A DNA stretch of 64,000 nucleotides from Corynebacterium sp. SCR221107 (GTDB lineage: Bacteria > Actinomycetota > Actinomycetes > Mycobacteriales > Mycobacteriaceae), in the NCBI RefSeq assembly GCF_027886475.1, contig NZ_CP115670.1, forward strand, positions 2,914,001 to 2,978,000, read 5' to 3'. This document shows, one piece after another, positions 8,966-18,353 of the stretch (positions are counted from its first letter, which is position 1; every line of letters starts with the position of its first letter). The position numbers were made by a program, and so were the translations under genes. A model generated the notes under the pieces. The model saw only the letters and a program-made list of their open reading frames with translations, was not told the DNA's origin and did not search any database.

Positions 8966-9092
8966 TAATCGTTTGTTAAGCGGGCGCGCATATGCGGGTG
9001 TGACCTAGGACAAATTCATTACCCCTCCGGTTTCCCACCCACAGCGTTTGCATGCTTGCCGACGACCACAGGTCGCGCACCCGCGAACACCG

Positions 9093-9136
9093 AAAAAGCC
9101 ACTGGGCGCCCGGCAGGTGGTGCGGGCGGCCAGTGG
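9093..9136 (-). terminator. Rho-independent terminator
   Basis: On the minus strand a 14-bp stem (13 of 14 paired; arms 9123-9136 and 9099-9112) is followed by CTTTTTC. It ends transcription from the lipoprotein-like locus. Copies of the GTCGG(C/A)AAGC word flank it in opposite orientation. Confidence 0.85.
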
Positions 9137-9168
9137 CCGTCGGAAAGCAAAAACCAGCCAACAACAAG

Positions 9169-10266
9169 CTAGGAAAGCCGTATATCGCGCACGTCATAGA
9201 CGCGCAGCATACCCAGCGGCAGGCTGGTATCGGACGGGTACGTGCCCGCAATCGCCGGCACGGTGATGGTCACGTGCTTGCCCTCGTAGTCCCAATACTC
9301 GCCCGCGGTAATGCTCACGCCAACATCCATCGTGCGCGTACGCGTCGTCCCCGGCCTGCCGCTTTGGAAGCCGGTGATGTCTTGGGACTGATCCAGCATC
9401 AAAACCCAGAAGGAGTTTGCAAGATCGACCCCCGGGTTGGGATCCGCCGAGCCGAACAGTGCACCCTGCCGATCAAGGTGCCGCATCGTGCCAGATAGCT
9501 CGATGGTGTCCGTCTCCGACGCACCCTCAGCCTGCGCCGGCTCGGGTGTTGCCTGCTGCGCGGGTTGCTGCGCTTGCCCGTACTGCGCCGCCACGGTCGA
9601 CAACGCATCCAGCCCGCTGGGATCAGTGGTCGGGCGCCAATCCACCTCGACGTGGGTCGATGGAAGATTCGGCAAGGGGACCGTTTCTTCGCCCACCTTT
9701 GTCGGCATCGTGCCCACCAGGCGGTAGCGTTCCGAACGCCCGGAGGTAGCGTTGGCGTCATAGAGGATTTGGAAAACGCCGTCGCCGTCGCTGCTGAATG
9801 CCACCTAGCCGCGTTCACTACCGCCGCTGGCCCCATCGAGCAGCGAAGCTGTCGCCTGCACAATGTTGTAATCGGCATCGGTGGTGATCATGGTGATCGG
9901 CGACCATCCCCTGGTATCTCGCCTAATGAGCAAGTCCGGGCGGTTATCGCTGGTGAACTCGCCGATCGCGTAACCGTAGGTGGCCCCGAACGCTTCAAAA
10001 TCTTCATGGGTCAGCGTATCCAGGTCCGGTGGCGCGGCCAGCACCTGTTCATAGGCGCTGCGCAGCTTGCCCAGGTCCACCCCTGAATCCGACTGTCCCT
10101 GCTGATCTTGTTGCTGCTCCTGCGGTACGTCTAAAGGTACGCCGGGGGTGCTGGTCACGGTCACCACCACGACCTCGTCGCTGCCACTGCCGCCACAGGC
10201 CACCAGCGACATCGATGCAAGCACAGCCATCGCGGCCGTGCCTATGGCCCGGAGGATTCCGCGCAT
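9169..10266 (-). pseudogene. Lipoprotein paralogue interrupted by in-frame amber codon
   Basis: A lipoprotein reading frame starts at 10266 with signal peptide MRGILRAIGTAAMAVLASMSL and lipobox LVAC (Cys24). It runs 153 codons to a TAG at 9805-9807 and continues in the same frame to 9169. The two parts align end to end with the lipoprotein at 2737-3405: the paralogue has GGGRYEVLF where this copy has GSERG-stop-VAF. The second part also carries about 110 extra residues after the shared PTTDPSGL motif, with a Gln/Pro linker and a further domain. It is either a recent pseudogene, a two-part product restarting at the GTG just after the stop, a readthrough case, or a sequencing error. Confidence 0.75.
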
Positions 10267-10441
10267 GATGACGCCCCTTTTTTTAAGCGAAGGAATCTCT
10301 TTTCAACTTTATAGCGCCTGCACGCTATCCGCCTGCAAAATCGGTCCTTGGCACCCCTTTTTGCTTGCCGACGCCCACCGCCGCAAGCCCTGGGCGCACC
10401 TTTCATGCTGCTGGAAAATGACTACATAAGGTGACAACTGA

Positions 10442-11353
10442 TTACTGATTCAAATCTCTTAGGGTAGCGGCTCTGACGCGGGCTAATTTGCGCATATTTT
10501 CTTCGTGGAGTGTTCCACTGGGAATTGAATCAAAAAGCGGACGAGTGGGATACAGGATCTCAGAGTGGTTGAGGTCGTCGACAGCACGAAAATGCAGTCT
10601 GAGTTTAGACTCATAAGTAAAGGACCCACGGGCGGTAGAGAGTTGTTTTGCCTTCGGGATCCAGTTGTAACGTGAGTCTTCTACAAGCTGGAACTCGATC
10701 GCTCGCTTCGCGAGAGAACAAATCCAATCTGCGAATTGGATGTTTGTAGACAGGCCACTGTCGATGTGCATGGGTGGCTCGATAATTCTTTTCATTTCCC
10801 TGTGTTCCGAAGCCCGCCCCAAGATGTGCGCATACATTGTGGGTAATCGTTGGATACGTGACTTTTCATTGATCTGATCCATCATTACCAGAACACGTGA
10901 GTCGTGGAAGTCGGCGTGGCGCGCGATACGGTTAAGTGTTTCACGCATGGCAGTTTCTTCCCGCATTCTGAATTCCGCAGGTCCACAGTTTGTTTCTTTT
11001 GGGCTACCTATCGGCTTTTCTTCGGCATAGTAGAATAAATTGCCGTCAAGGCGCTTCAGCTTTGAGATTAGAGAACCCAATAGGCGAAGGTTTTGAGGCA
11101 TTTCCTCGGCAACACGCGCGAATAGAAGGTCAGAGCCTTTCTTTTCCCACCGACCGGGATCAGTATCTGCAGGGATTTCGTTCCTGAAGAATTCCTTCTT
11201 ACGCTCAGCAAAATAGGCGCCAAACTCGCGGGCATTTTCTTCAGGGATAATGAAGCCTCCATACCCAAATGCAGGGCTGTCACTGAAGCGGGGGTGACTT
11301 GGATGAATGAAAGCACCGGTACTGCCGATTTCATCAATGTATGCCAGCAACAT
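10442..11353 (-). CDS. DUF3800 domain protein
   Basis: This 303-aa protein starts with LLAYIDEIGSTG, the acidic N-terminal motif of DUF3800 proteins, which have an RNase H-like fold. VLVMMDQINEK supplies a mid-protein Asp, and LSTNIQFADWICSLAKRAIEF matches the family's C-terminal helix. AGAAGGG precedes the ATG. DUF3800 genes are frequent in mobile and defence regions but their biochemical role is poorly known. The gene marks the left side of a lower-GC accessory stretch that runs to about 23.5 kb. Confidence 0.8.
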   Translation of the reverse strand: MLLAYIDEIGSTGAFIHPSHPRFSDSPAFGYGGFIIPEENAREFGAYFAERKKEFFRNEIPADTDPGRWEKKGSDLLFARVAEEMPQNLRLLGSLISKLKRLDGNLFYYAEEKPIGSPKETNCGPAEFRMREETAMRETLNRIARHADFHDSRVLVMMDQINEKSRIQRLPTMYAHILGRASEHREMKRIIEPPMHIDSGLSTNIQFADWICSLAKRAIEFQLVEDSRYNWIPKAKQLSTARGSFTYESKLRLHFRAVDDLNHSEILYPTRPLFDSIPSGTLHEENMRKLARVRAATLRDLNQ

Positions 11354-11698
11354 TCATGTGACCCTTCTTTTGAAAAAGCACAAGGACCCACATGCTTGCG
11401 CACTGAGTCCTTGGAGTTGCTGCCCGGGGCATTCTTGCTTGCGCTCAACCCTGGCTCACAGTGGCCATGTTACATAGTGTTACGAGCACTCACAACCAAG
11501 TAAGCAAAGTCATGATGGAAGATGCCGAAACGACTCTTTTGAGAAATCCCAGCATCATCGCTCACGTTAAACAGATATCCATCAAAAGCTCATCAATCCG
11601 CTGCCATAAGTCGCAAAACCGATGCACCGCCAGCATTCTCCGAGCTCCAACGATTCGCCTCACCCGCCCCATGCCCAAACCCCAGCTCGCGCAACGCC
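11354..11698. other. Intergenic region, no recognised feature
   Basis: 345 bases between the divergent DUF3800 and pRiA4b-like genes. They should hold both promoters, but no clear consensus element or repeat was identified. Confidence 0.5.
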
Positions 11699-13375
11699 AT
11701 GACAAGCGGCCAGGAGCACGCGCATAGCCCGCCCGTGTACAACTATGCCGCGTTCTGGCACACTCTTGGTGTGCCTTCCTTGAGAATCAATGCCGAGCTT
11801 ATCGATGCCACCCACCCTGTTCAGCGCGTGCTTGACATTCCCGAAGAGACCACGCTTTTCGGAATGCATCTGCTGCTACAAGAGGCGTTTACGTGGGAAG
11901 ATGTCCATCTTCACGTCTTTGATTGCGGTTCCACCCGGTACTCCAACGCACCGGAGCAGCTGGGCGCGCAGCACGAGGATGACCTGCTGGTGTCCTCCCT
12001 CCTCACTGAGATCGGGGCGCAGATGCGCTATACCTATGACCTCGGCGATGATTGGGCGATTCAGTTAACCCTTGTCGGCACAGACCGTCGCCCGCGCAAG
12101 AAGGCTACGCTTGTCGACGCCTACGGTGTCGCACCCAGGGAAGACGTCGGCGGCGTCCACGTCTGGGATCAGATGCTTGATGATATCGATCTCGCGGCGC
12201 AGGGACGCTTCGATGAGGTGGAGAACCTTGAGGCCATTGAGCTGAACTTTCCGGGAATGAGCTCACTGGAACTCAAATTTAATCTCTTGATGCTCAATGA
12301 TCAGGAACTCACCCGGATAGGAAACCGAATCAAGCGGGTGGAGGTGACCGCGGTGCCCGAGGAATCCGAAGCCTTCTTCAACCCGGCGGAGGCCGTCATT
12401 GCCAGCTTGCGCGACTTGGTCGAAAACCAGGGGCTTTCGCCGGAAGACGCCATCGCCCAGTACAACCAGCAGTTTGATGTGCCGACTGCGAATACCCCTT
12501 TCGATGACTTCGATCCTTTTGACGACGATTCCGACGATTTCTTCGATAATCTCTCATTTGAAAGCTCCTTCCTGGAGGATGAGCTGGTTGCCAAGCGCCT
12601 GTACAAGAATGCGGTGAAAAATGGCGTCGTCAACGCCATCGCTGAGCATTTCAATAGTCCCCTGGTCACTGAGATGGTGCGCCGCCAGTTGGCGGACACA
12701 AAGGAGTTTTCCGACGCGCACGCGCACCTTGTGGGTTCACGGATCCAGGACGTGCTGCGCACGATGTTAAAGAAGCGTCCTTTGGAAAAGAAGGCCCGCG
12801 AAATAGTAAAGATCCTCGATTTGGATCCTGACCTCATCACGCCGGCCGAGTTGTGGATGACCTTCTCGGGCTTCTTTCTTTGCGCTCGGGTCGCCGATGC
12901 GTCCATCGATTCCCTGCTAGCTACCGACACCACCACACGGATGCTGGCGCTTAGCCCTGCGGAGTTTGCCCGGGAATTCACCACGATGCTTCCCGACGAA
13001 CAGGGCGAACAATACATCACGTCCATCTTGGCCCTGCTCTACTATGCCTACAACCGCGATGCTGCACGCAGCCTCGCCGTGGTGCATGGCACCGACCCGG
13101 ATCAGGAAATTGAAGCGTTCCTCATGGACGCCATCGATACCTACTTCGGCCTCGACGACGCGGACAGGGCCGAAGAAAAAGCCGATGAGTTTCTCTCGCG
13201 ATTCCAATTCGAGATCGAGCCATTCAAGCTCCTGCTCCCGTTCGTCGATAGCCCCTTCGCACCAGGCGATTACCGGGAACCGCCCGCAATGGTCGCCTTC
13301 GCACGCGAGTGCCTGCGCAACCTCGACCCTCGCTGGCTATTGCCGACCTCAATGGGCGAAACTCGGAATCCCTAA
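11699..13375 (+). CDS. pRiA4b ORF-3-like protein
   Basis: This 558-aa protein has an N-terminal plasmid pRiA4b ORF-3-like domain (about residues 25-180) with the typical pattern of a small beta domain ending in MRYTYDLGDDWAIQLTLVG. The remaining 380 residues are helical and rich in Asp/Glu (an acidic run DDFDPFDDDSDDFFDN near 260-280), with no recognised domain. Homologous domains are found on plasmids and with IS elements; their function is unknown. The start is uncertain because no good ribosome site precedes the ATG at 11699. A strong terminator follows. Confidence 0.7.
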   Translation: MTSGQEHAHSPPVYNYAAFWHTLGVPSLRINAELIDATHPVQRVLDIPEETTLFGMHLLLQEAFTWEDVHLHVFDCGSTRYSNAPEQLGAQHEDDLLVSSLLTEIGAQMRYTYDLGDDWAIQLTLVGTDRRPRKKATLVDAYGVAPREDVGGVHVWDQMLDDIDLAAQGRFDEVENLEAIELNFPGMSSLELKFNLLMLNDQELTRIGNRIKRVEVTAVPEESEAFFNPAEAVIASLRDLVENQGLSPEDAIAQYNQQFDVPTANTPFDDFDPFDDDSDDFFDNLSFESSFLEDELVAKRLYKNAVKNGVVNAIAEHFNSPLVTEMVRRQLADTKEFSDAHAHLVGSRIQDVLRTMLKKRPLEKKAREIVKILDLDPDLITPAELWMTFSGFFLCARVADASIDSLLATDTTTRMLALSPAEFAREFTTMLPDEQGEQYITSILALLYYAYNRDAARSLAVVHGTDPDQEIEAFLMDAIDTYFGLDDADRAEEKADEFLSRFQFEIEPFKLLLPFVDSPFAPGDYREPPAMVAFARECLRNLDPRWLLPTSMGETRNP

Positions 13376-13757
13376 TTCTTCGTGGCTGGGGTGTTCCCGC
13401 GCCTCGAGCCTGGAACCATGACGCGTGAACATGAAAGGTACCAGCCATGGACGCCGTGTCCGCCTGAATTCTTCCCTTAGGCGGACACGGCTTTTCGCGC
13501 TCGCGGTGGGCGGCTTGCTGAAAGCGATGGATCGCTGCGAACTAGCAAGCTACTTCGCCACGGTGGACCCCATCACGCAATGATTACCCGACCGTGAAAC
13601 TGGGCGATTAAGTTTAGAGCAGTACGCATTTAGCTTCCCCAACTGACAAATTCTTAATTCTCAAACTATAGAATTTGAGGCGGCTATCTAATCTGTTACT
13701 CGGAAGCACTTTGATCAGCCGCAATTACTAGCCATTTACTAAGCTTCGGTGAAATTC
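13376..13757. other. Intergenic region with terminator and AT-rich promoter zone
   Basis: It holds the terminator at 13453-13491. After it comes an AT-rich stretch with a dyad CTCAAA-8-TTTGAG (13660-13679) that could be an operator for the downstream GIY-YIG/DUF2075 gene. No gene is supported. Confidence 0.6.
13453..13497 (+). terminator. Rho-independent terminator
   Basis: A 13-bp perfect stem (GCCGTGTCCGCCT / AGGCGGACACGGC) with a 13-base loop is followed by TTTTCG, downstream of the pRiA4b-like gene. Confidence 0.88.
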
Positions 13758-15572
13758 ATGCCTACCAAGAAGACTTTTCCCAAACCAAAGGTCGTAGTCA
13801 AAGAAATCGACTACTCTAACGAGGCTCTTGCTTCACTGTTAGATCCACTGCAAAATGGCGAACTATCTGCCGAGACACGCGAGCTCATTGCTGAGTATCC
13901 AACCGTCTATGTTATTTCAAGTGAAGAAGGTCAAAAGACTTCTTTCCGATCTTACGTTGGAGAAACCAACAACATCGTTCAGCGAACCAAGACTCACCTC
14001 GTCTCTGACCCACGCTCCGCTTCCCAATCTCAGCGGGAAAAGTGGACCTACTTCCGAGAAAGCAAGTCAAGCCGCCTACATATCATTGGCCATAATTACT
14101 TCAACAAGTCGCTTACCCTAGACATTGAAGACAAGATGATGCTCTATTTAACAAGCTCAGAATCATCGCACTCTGTTGACTCTGATCTACGGGAGTCTGC
14201 GAATGCACGGCGAAACTCTCAGGGAAAGTACTTTACCAGCAATTTTGTTGATGAAATTTTTTCGCAAATTTGGAGACAACTTAATCTTCTTGACTCAGAT
14301 CTATTCCCCGCCGAGAAGATTATTCGGGACTCAGCACTATTTAAAGCTTCACCCTTTCACCGCCTCACCCAAGAACAATTAGAAGCAAAAGCGCTTATTC
14401 TCAATGCTATAGAGAATAAGTTGACAGATACAGCTCCAAGTGAGGAAGGCAATCTCATTTTTGTTGAGGGAGCAGCTGGAACTGGCAAAACGGTATTACT
14501 GAGCAGCATTTTCTTTGAGCTAGCACAAGGAAGTGCTTTTGAAAGCAATCAAATCGAACTGCAAAATTTGGATTGCTACCTACTTTGCAATCATCACGAA
14601 CAACTACGTGTTTATGAGGAAATCTCCGAAAAGCTTGGTATTTCCAGAAAAGACGAAGAACGAGTTCTTCGCCCCACTCGATTCATTAATAAGCATTCAT
14701 CTGAGGATAAGGTAGATGTCGTCTTGGTCGATGAGGGGCACTTACTACTAACTCAAGGAGATCAGGGTTACAAAGGCAAGAATCATCTAAAGGATTTACT
14801 CGAGAGAGCACGACTGGTGATTTGCATTTTTGATCCGCTGCAAATTCTCAATAGAAAAGGGTACGTGACAACCAGCCAAATCGACGAGATTAGGCACAGC
14901 GCAAATACCACCCGAATCGAGCTAAGTCAGCAAATGCGAGTTTCCTCTTTAAAGGCAACAAATTGGATTCGAAGCTTCGTTGACGAAGGACAAATCACCG
15001 AGTTTCCGGATGACTATGACTTGCGCGTCTTTGATGATCCACAGGAACTCTATTCTTCGATTTCCGAAAAGGCATCAGAAGTTGAGCATGGACTTTCCCG
15101 TCTTCTCGCTACCTACGATTGGGAATGGAAAAGCAAGAAACCTGAAGATGGTGGAACTTGGGATGTCGTGATTGGGGATTTTCGAATGCCCTGGAACTAC
15201 GCTTTGAAGCCAGAACGAACCCTTTCAAAGAGTGCATGGGCTGAACAGCCACAAACAATTAACGAAGTTGGTTCTACATTCACCATCCAAGGTTTTGATC
15301 TCAACTACGCTGGCGTCATTCTTGGGGAGTCGGTCAAATGGGACGAATCTACCCAGCGCGTCATCACGGACAAGAGCAAGTCCTTTAACAAGAATGCGAC
15401 TTCCAAGAGGACAATCGGTGACACCACGGTGGATGTCTCAGACGAGTTGCTGAGAAATGAGTTGAACGTGCTTCTCACTCGAGGGGTCCATGGCCTCTAC
15501 ATCTACGCAGTTGATCCCGCACTCAGAGCCAAGCTCCTTGAATTTCAGGCTCAATCAACTCCTGGCTCTTAG
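13758..15572 (+). CDS. GIY-YIG nuclease domain fused to DUF2075 helicase
   Basis: This protein (about 604 aa) combines two catalytic modules. Near residues 45-85 the text TVYVI...SYVGETNNIVQRTKTHL fits a GIY-YIG endonuclease core, with a candidate metal-binding Glu in LDIEDKMMLYL. From about residue 230 a DUF2075 (Schlafen-like) P-loop ATPase follows: Walker A EGAAGTGKT, Walker B VVLVDEGH, and a C-terminal LLTRGVHGLYIYAVD. ATG 13758 is preferred over a GTG three codons earlier. Base composition is clearly more AT-rich than the flanking genome, which suggests transfer. It is convergent with the TOTE-type primase-helicase. An anti-phage or anti-plasmid role is inferred from the architecture only. 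Confidence 0.8.
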   Translation: MPTKKTFPKPKVVVKEIDYSNEALASLLDPLQNGELSAETRELIAEYPTVYVISSEEGQKTSFRSYVGETNNIVQRTKTHLVSDPRSASQSQREKWTYFRESKSSRLHIIGHNYFNKSLTLDIEDKMMLYLTSSESSHSVDSDLRESANARRNSQGKYFTSNFVDEIFSQIWRQLNLLDSDLFPAEKIIRDSALFKASPFHRLTQEQLEAKALILNAIENKLTDTAPSEEGNLIFVEGAAGTGKTVLLSSIFFELAQGSAFESNQIELQNLDCYLLCNHHEQLRVYEEISEKLGISRKDEERVLRPTRFINKHSSEDKVDVVLVDEGHLLLTQGDQGYKGKNHLKDLLERARLVICIFDPLQILNRKGYVTTSQIDEIRHSANTTRIELSQQMRVSSLKATNWIRSFVDEGQITEFPDDYDLRVFDDPQELYSSISEKASEVEHGLSRLLATYDWEWKSKKPEDGGTWDVVIGDFRMPWNYALKPERTLSKSAWAEQPQTINEVGSTFTIQGFDLNYAGVILGESVKWDESTQRVITDKSKSFNKNATSKRTIGDTTVDVSDELLRNELNVLLTRGVHGLYIYAVDPALRAKLLEFQAQSTPGS

Positions 15573-15707
15573 GGTCCCACCTTTCATTAAGGTGCCGCAG
15601 AGTCCAGTTAGGGCATACATCTAGAGATCCACTCAAATAGGCCATTGCCGTAACTGCTCACCATTGATGAAATCCAACAAACCCTATCCTATGAGGAGAG
15701 TTCTACC

Positions 15708-18083
15708 TCATCCAGCCACAAAACCCTCCTTCAGAATCACAGAGCGGCGTTTACGAAACATATTATTCAAGACGGGGACGAGGTGATCATTGAAGTCGTG
15801 AACGTTGGCTTCGCGCAAATTGGCCGCCACCTCATCGGCGTCGCGAGTAATTCGCCCAATTTGTTGAATAATGTTGCCTTTAAACCGTGTGGGAGCAGCA
15901 AGCACCAGAGTATCCAAAGTAGGGAGATCAAAGCCTTCACCAGCAACTTTATCAATGGCTACTAGGCAGAAACCGTCAACTTCAGCAAGCTTTTTGCGCG
16001 TTTCCTCCCTTTCTTTCGACTTTTGACCACCGTAAAGGACGAATGTTGGTATATCTCTCTCCCTTAGTGCAGCAGCCAGCGACTTTACATGGTCCACCCG
16101 GTTCGTCAAGAGCAAACAATTCTCGCCTTTTTCGAATGCTTCGGCGGTTACCTTCACCAACAGCTGATTTCGGATCCCATCGTGCGCAAGGCGGTTATAT
16201 ACTCCCGCGATACCTTCCTCAGTCATCACGTTTTCGCCAATTGTAAACTCAGTTTCGTGAATGTGATAGCGGCGTGCAAGGCTCGCAGCATCCCTCTCCA
16301 GTGTGATTCTCACAGGTCGGCAGAGCATCGTGATAAGAGGATCCAACCCATCCGAACGGTAAGGAGTTGCCGTCAGACCATACAAATTGCGAACGTTGAT
16401 TTGATTTAGTGCTGCCTCCATTCCAGGAGCACCAACATTATGGCATTCGTCGACGATGAGCAGCCCGTAGGAATCCAGAAAGCTAAGGTCAGCATCCTTT
16501 CGAGCAATGGATTGATTCATAACAAGGTCAATCTTGCCACCCGGTTTCCGCTTGCCAGCGCCCACTTGACCAATGTCGTTTTCTCCTAAGTTGAGAAATT
16601 GCATCAACCGCTCACGCCACTGGGATAGTAATTCCTTCTTCGGCACCAAAATCGCAGTCCTAACCCCGAGTCTTGCAATGATTGCGCAGGCCATGACAGT
16701 CTTACCCATACCCGGTGCCGCCTTGAGGATTCCCGTCCTCTTCTCCAACATCGCCTCGACCGCCCTTCGCTGCTCAGAGCGCAGCACGCCGGTGAACTCA
16801 ACGTCAATTCCGGCGGGTTTCGAGTTCAATGTTCTTCGCTGCACTTTATAGCCCGCAGTCTTGACAATCTCTAAAGCCTCTTCAAAACAGCCACGTGGCA
16901 GTTTTAGCTGCGTGCCAATCTGTTCATATCGAACAATAAGCCGCGGTGTGCCATAGGTAGACAAGCGTTGCGCCTGCCTACGATAAAACTCCGGATTGTG
17001 GATGGCAGCCAGTCGCTTGAGTGCGACGACAGTCGTAGAGTCGATTTGCGAAATATCAATCGATACCTGGGCACCTTGGTGAATCCGTACAGTGGTTCCA
17101 GCATTGCCTTTTGCAAGGCCTCGCAGCGTTGCTTTGGTGGGTGCTGCAGGAAGCCCCGGCTCATTTCCGGATTCAATGAAATGAGTGTAGAGCTTGTGTA
17201 ATTCTCCTGGAGTGGAAGGCTTGATTTCTGCCAATGCGGCGAATTGATCGGGGTAGGGCTCAAACCCCATGGGATCGACAAATACCGTTCGCCCCTCACG
17301 CCGCCGATCCCCCTGGAGCGGTAAAGCGATCAGGTTGCCGTAACGAGCCTTTCCACTGGCGTGGCTTGGTAATGTGTCTTGCGCAGGGAAAAAGCGATCA
17401 AAGCTGGAAAAGTCGAGGCTTGAATTCCTCATAGCCTCTTGTAGGATTCCCATTCCTACCACTCTCGCTTTGTGCGCGGAGACAGCGTCACTAAAGAATA
17501 TCCACACGTGCGCGCCCTCGCCCGAGCGCGAAACTTCGATCAGCGGATCAAGTCCATGATTGTCTGCGGCTTCAGCAAAAGAGCGCGCATTCTCCTGCCA
17601 GTTCTTATCGTCAAAATCGCAGGCTAAAAGCCGACAGTTATCGTCGGCAAGCAAAACATACAATCCAATATGCAGAGGATTACGACTGCCACCGGTTAGA
17701 TGCCGGGCAATAACATCATCAGTAAGCGGTACCGGACGACCCTCAACAAGTCTGGGTGACCAGCCTTTCTTGTTCTTCTCCGCCCATTCCCAGGCATATG
17801 CGTACACGTCCTTCCGCCCAGAAAACCGGCTACGAAAAAGGGCAATCTTTTCTGCGCTGGATGAGTGCGAATTTATCGGGGGAGATGGTGGCAATTGCTT
17901 TTGCCCCGGAGCGCCGGCAGCAGGTGCATGGCGACCAGCAGCCAACTCCAACAAAGGTTCGGGACGCAACCCAGCTTCAAGTATTTTGATGCGCTCTTCG
18001 AGTTCAACTTGCTTTAGCTTAAGCTGATCAAGTGCCGCCCGTAGTTGAGCGACTTCACCGATGAGCTCGTCCTTAGCAATCAT
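15708..18083 (-). CDS. TOTE-type primase-helicase
   Basis: This 791-aa protein starts with a coiled coil (residues 3-40). An archaeo-eukaryotic primase domain of the kind labelled TOTE conflict system follows: entry motif AEKIALFRSRFSGRKDVYA, catalytic LLACDFDDKNW (DxD), and the His motif GEGAHVWIFF. After it comes an SF2 helicase with Walker A AAPGMGKT, DECH box, TATPYR, and motif VI QQIGRITRD. Such proteins are thought to act in conflicts with mobile DNA, perhaps by priming or unwinding foreign DNA. I chose ATG 18083 because it starts the coiled coil; TATACT lies 6 bases before it, so the mRNA is probably leaderless. A longer upstream frame is discarded. Confidence 0.82.
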   Translation of the reverse strand: MIAKDELIGEVAQLRAALDQLKLKQVELEERIKILEAGLRPEPLLELAAGRHAPAAGAPGQKQLPPSPPINSHSSSAEKIALFRSRFSGRKDVYAYAWEWAEKNKKGWSPRLVEGRPVPLTDDVIARHLTGGSRNPLHIGLYVLLADDNCRLLACDFDDKNWQENARSFAEAADNHGLDPLIEVSRSGEGAHVWIFFSDAVSAHKARVVGMGILQEAMRNSSLDFSSFDRFFPAQDTLPSHASGKARYGNLIALPLQGDRRREGRTVFVDPMGFEPYPDQFAALAEIKPSTPGELHKLYTHFIESGNEPGLPAAPTKATLRGLAKGNAGTTVRIHQGAQVSIDISQIDSTTVVALKRLAAIHNPEFYRRQAQRLSTYGTPRLIVRYEQIGTQLKLPRGCFEEALEIVKTAGYKVQRRTLNSKPAGIDVEFTGVLRSEQRRAVEAMLEKRTGILKAAPGMGKTVMACAIIARLGVRTAILVPKKELLSQWRERLMQFLNLGENDIGQVGAGKRKPGGKIDLVMNQSIARKDADLSFLDSYGLLIVDECHNVGAPGMEAALNQINVRNLYGLTATPYRSDGLDPLITMLCRPVRITLERDAASLARRYHIHETEFTIGENVMTEEGIAGVYNRLAHDGIRNQLLVKVTAEAFEKGENCLLLTNRVDHVKSLAAALRERDIPTFVLYGGQKSKEREETRKKLAEVDGFCLVAIDKVAGEGFDLPTLDTLVLAAPTRFKGNIIQQIGRITRDADEVAANLREANVHDFNDHLVPVLNNMFRKRRSVILKEGFVAG

Positions 18084-18353
18084 GAACAGAGTATAACTGT
18101 GGCGGTCAGACGTGTTGACGGTTTTAAAGAGGCCCAGACAATGCGGGAAAGGGCGGATCTCAAAAGAAACAAATGAAGACTTGGCGGGCAGAACCGACCT
18201 CAGTTCTCCCAAGCACCAAATTCGTAATCACTTTCTTTTCAAGGTTCTTGCCCATCCGCACATGCGATTGCTATCCAAAACCAGCAAGAGCTTCCCACTG
18301 GAAAAACTGTCACCTTAAAGGTATTATTAAAGTACCAATAGAACGGAGTAGAG

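Larger units (their letters stand above)
8848..9168. other. Intergenic region with operator and terminator
   Basis: There is no gene. From right to left it holds a GTCGGAAAGC variant (9139-9148), a terminator for the lipoprotein-like locus (9093-9136), a GCTTGCCGAC word (9054-9063), and the palindromic operator upstream of the DctM gene (8952-8965). Confidence 0.8.
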
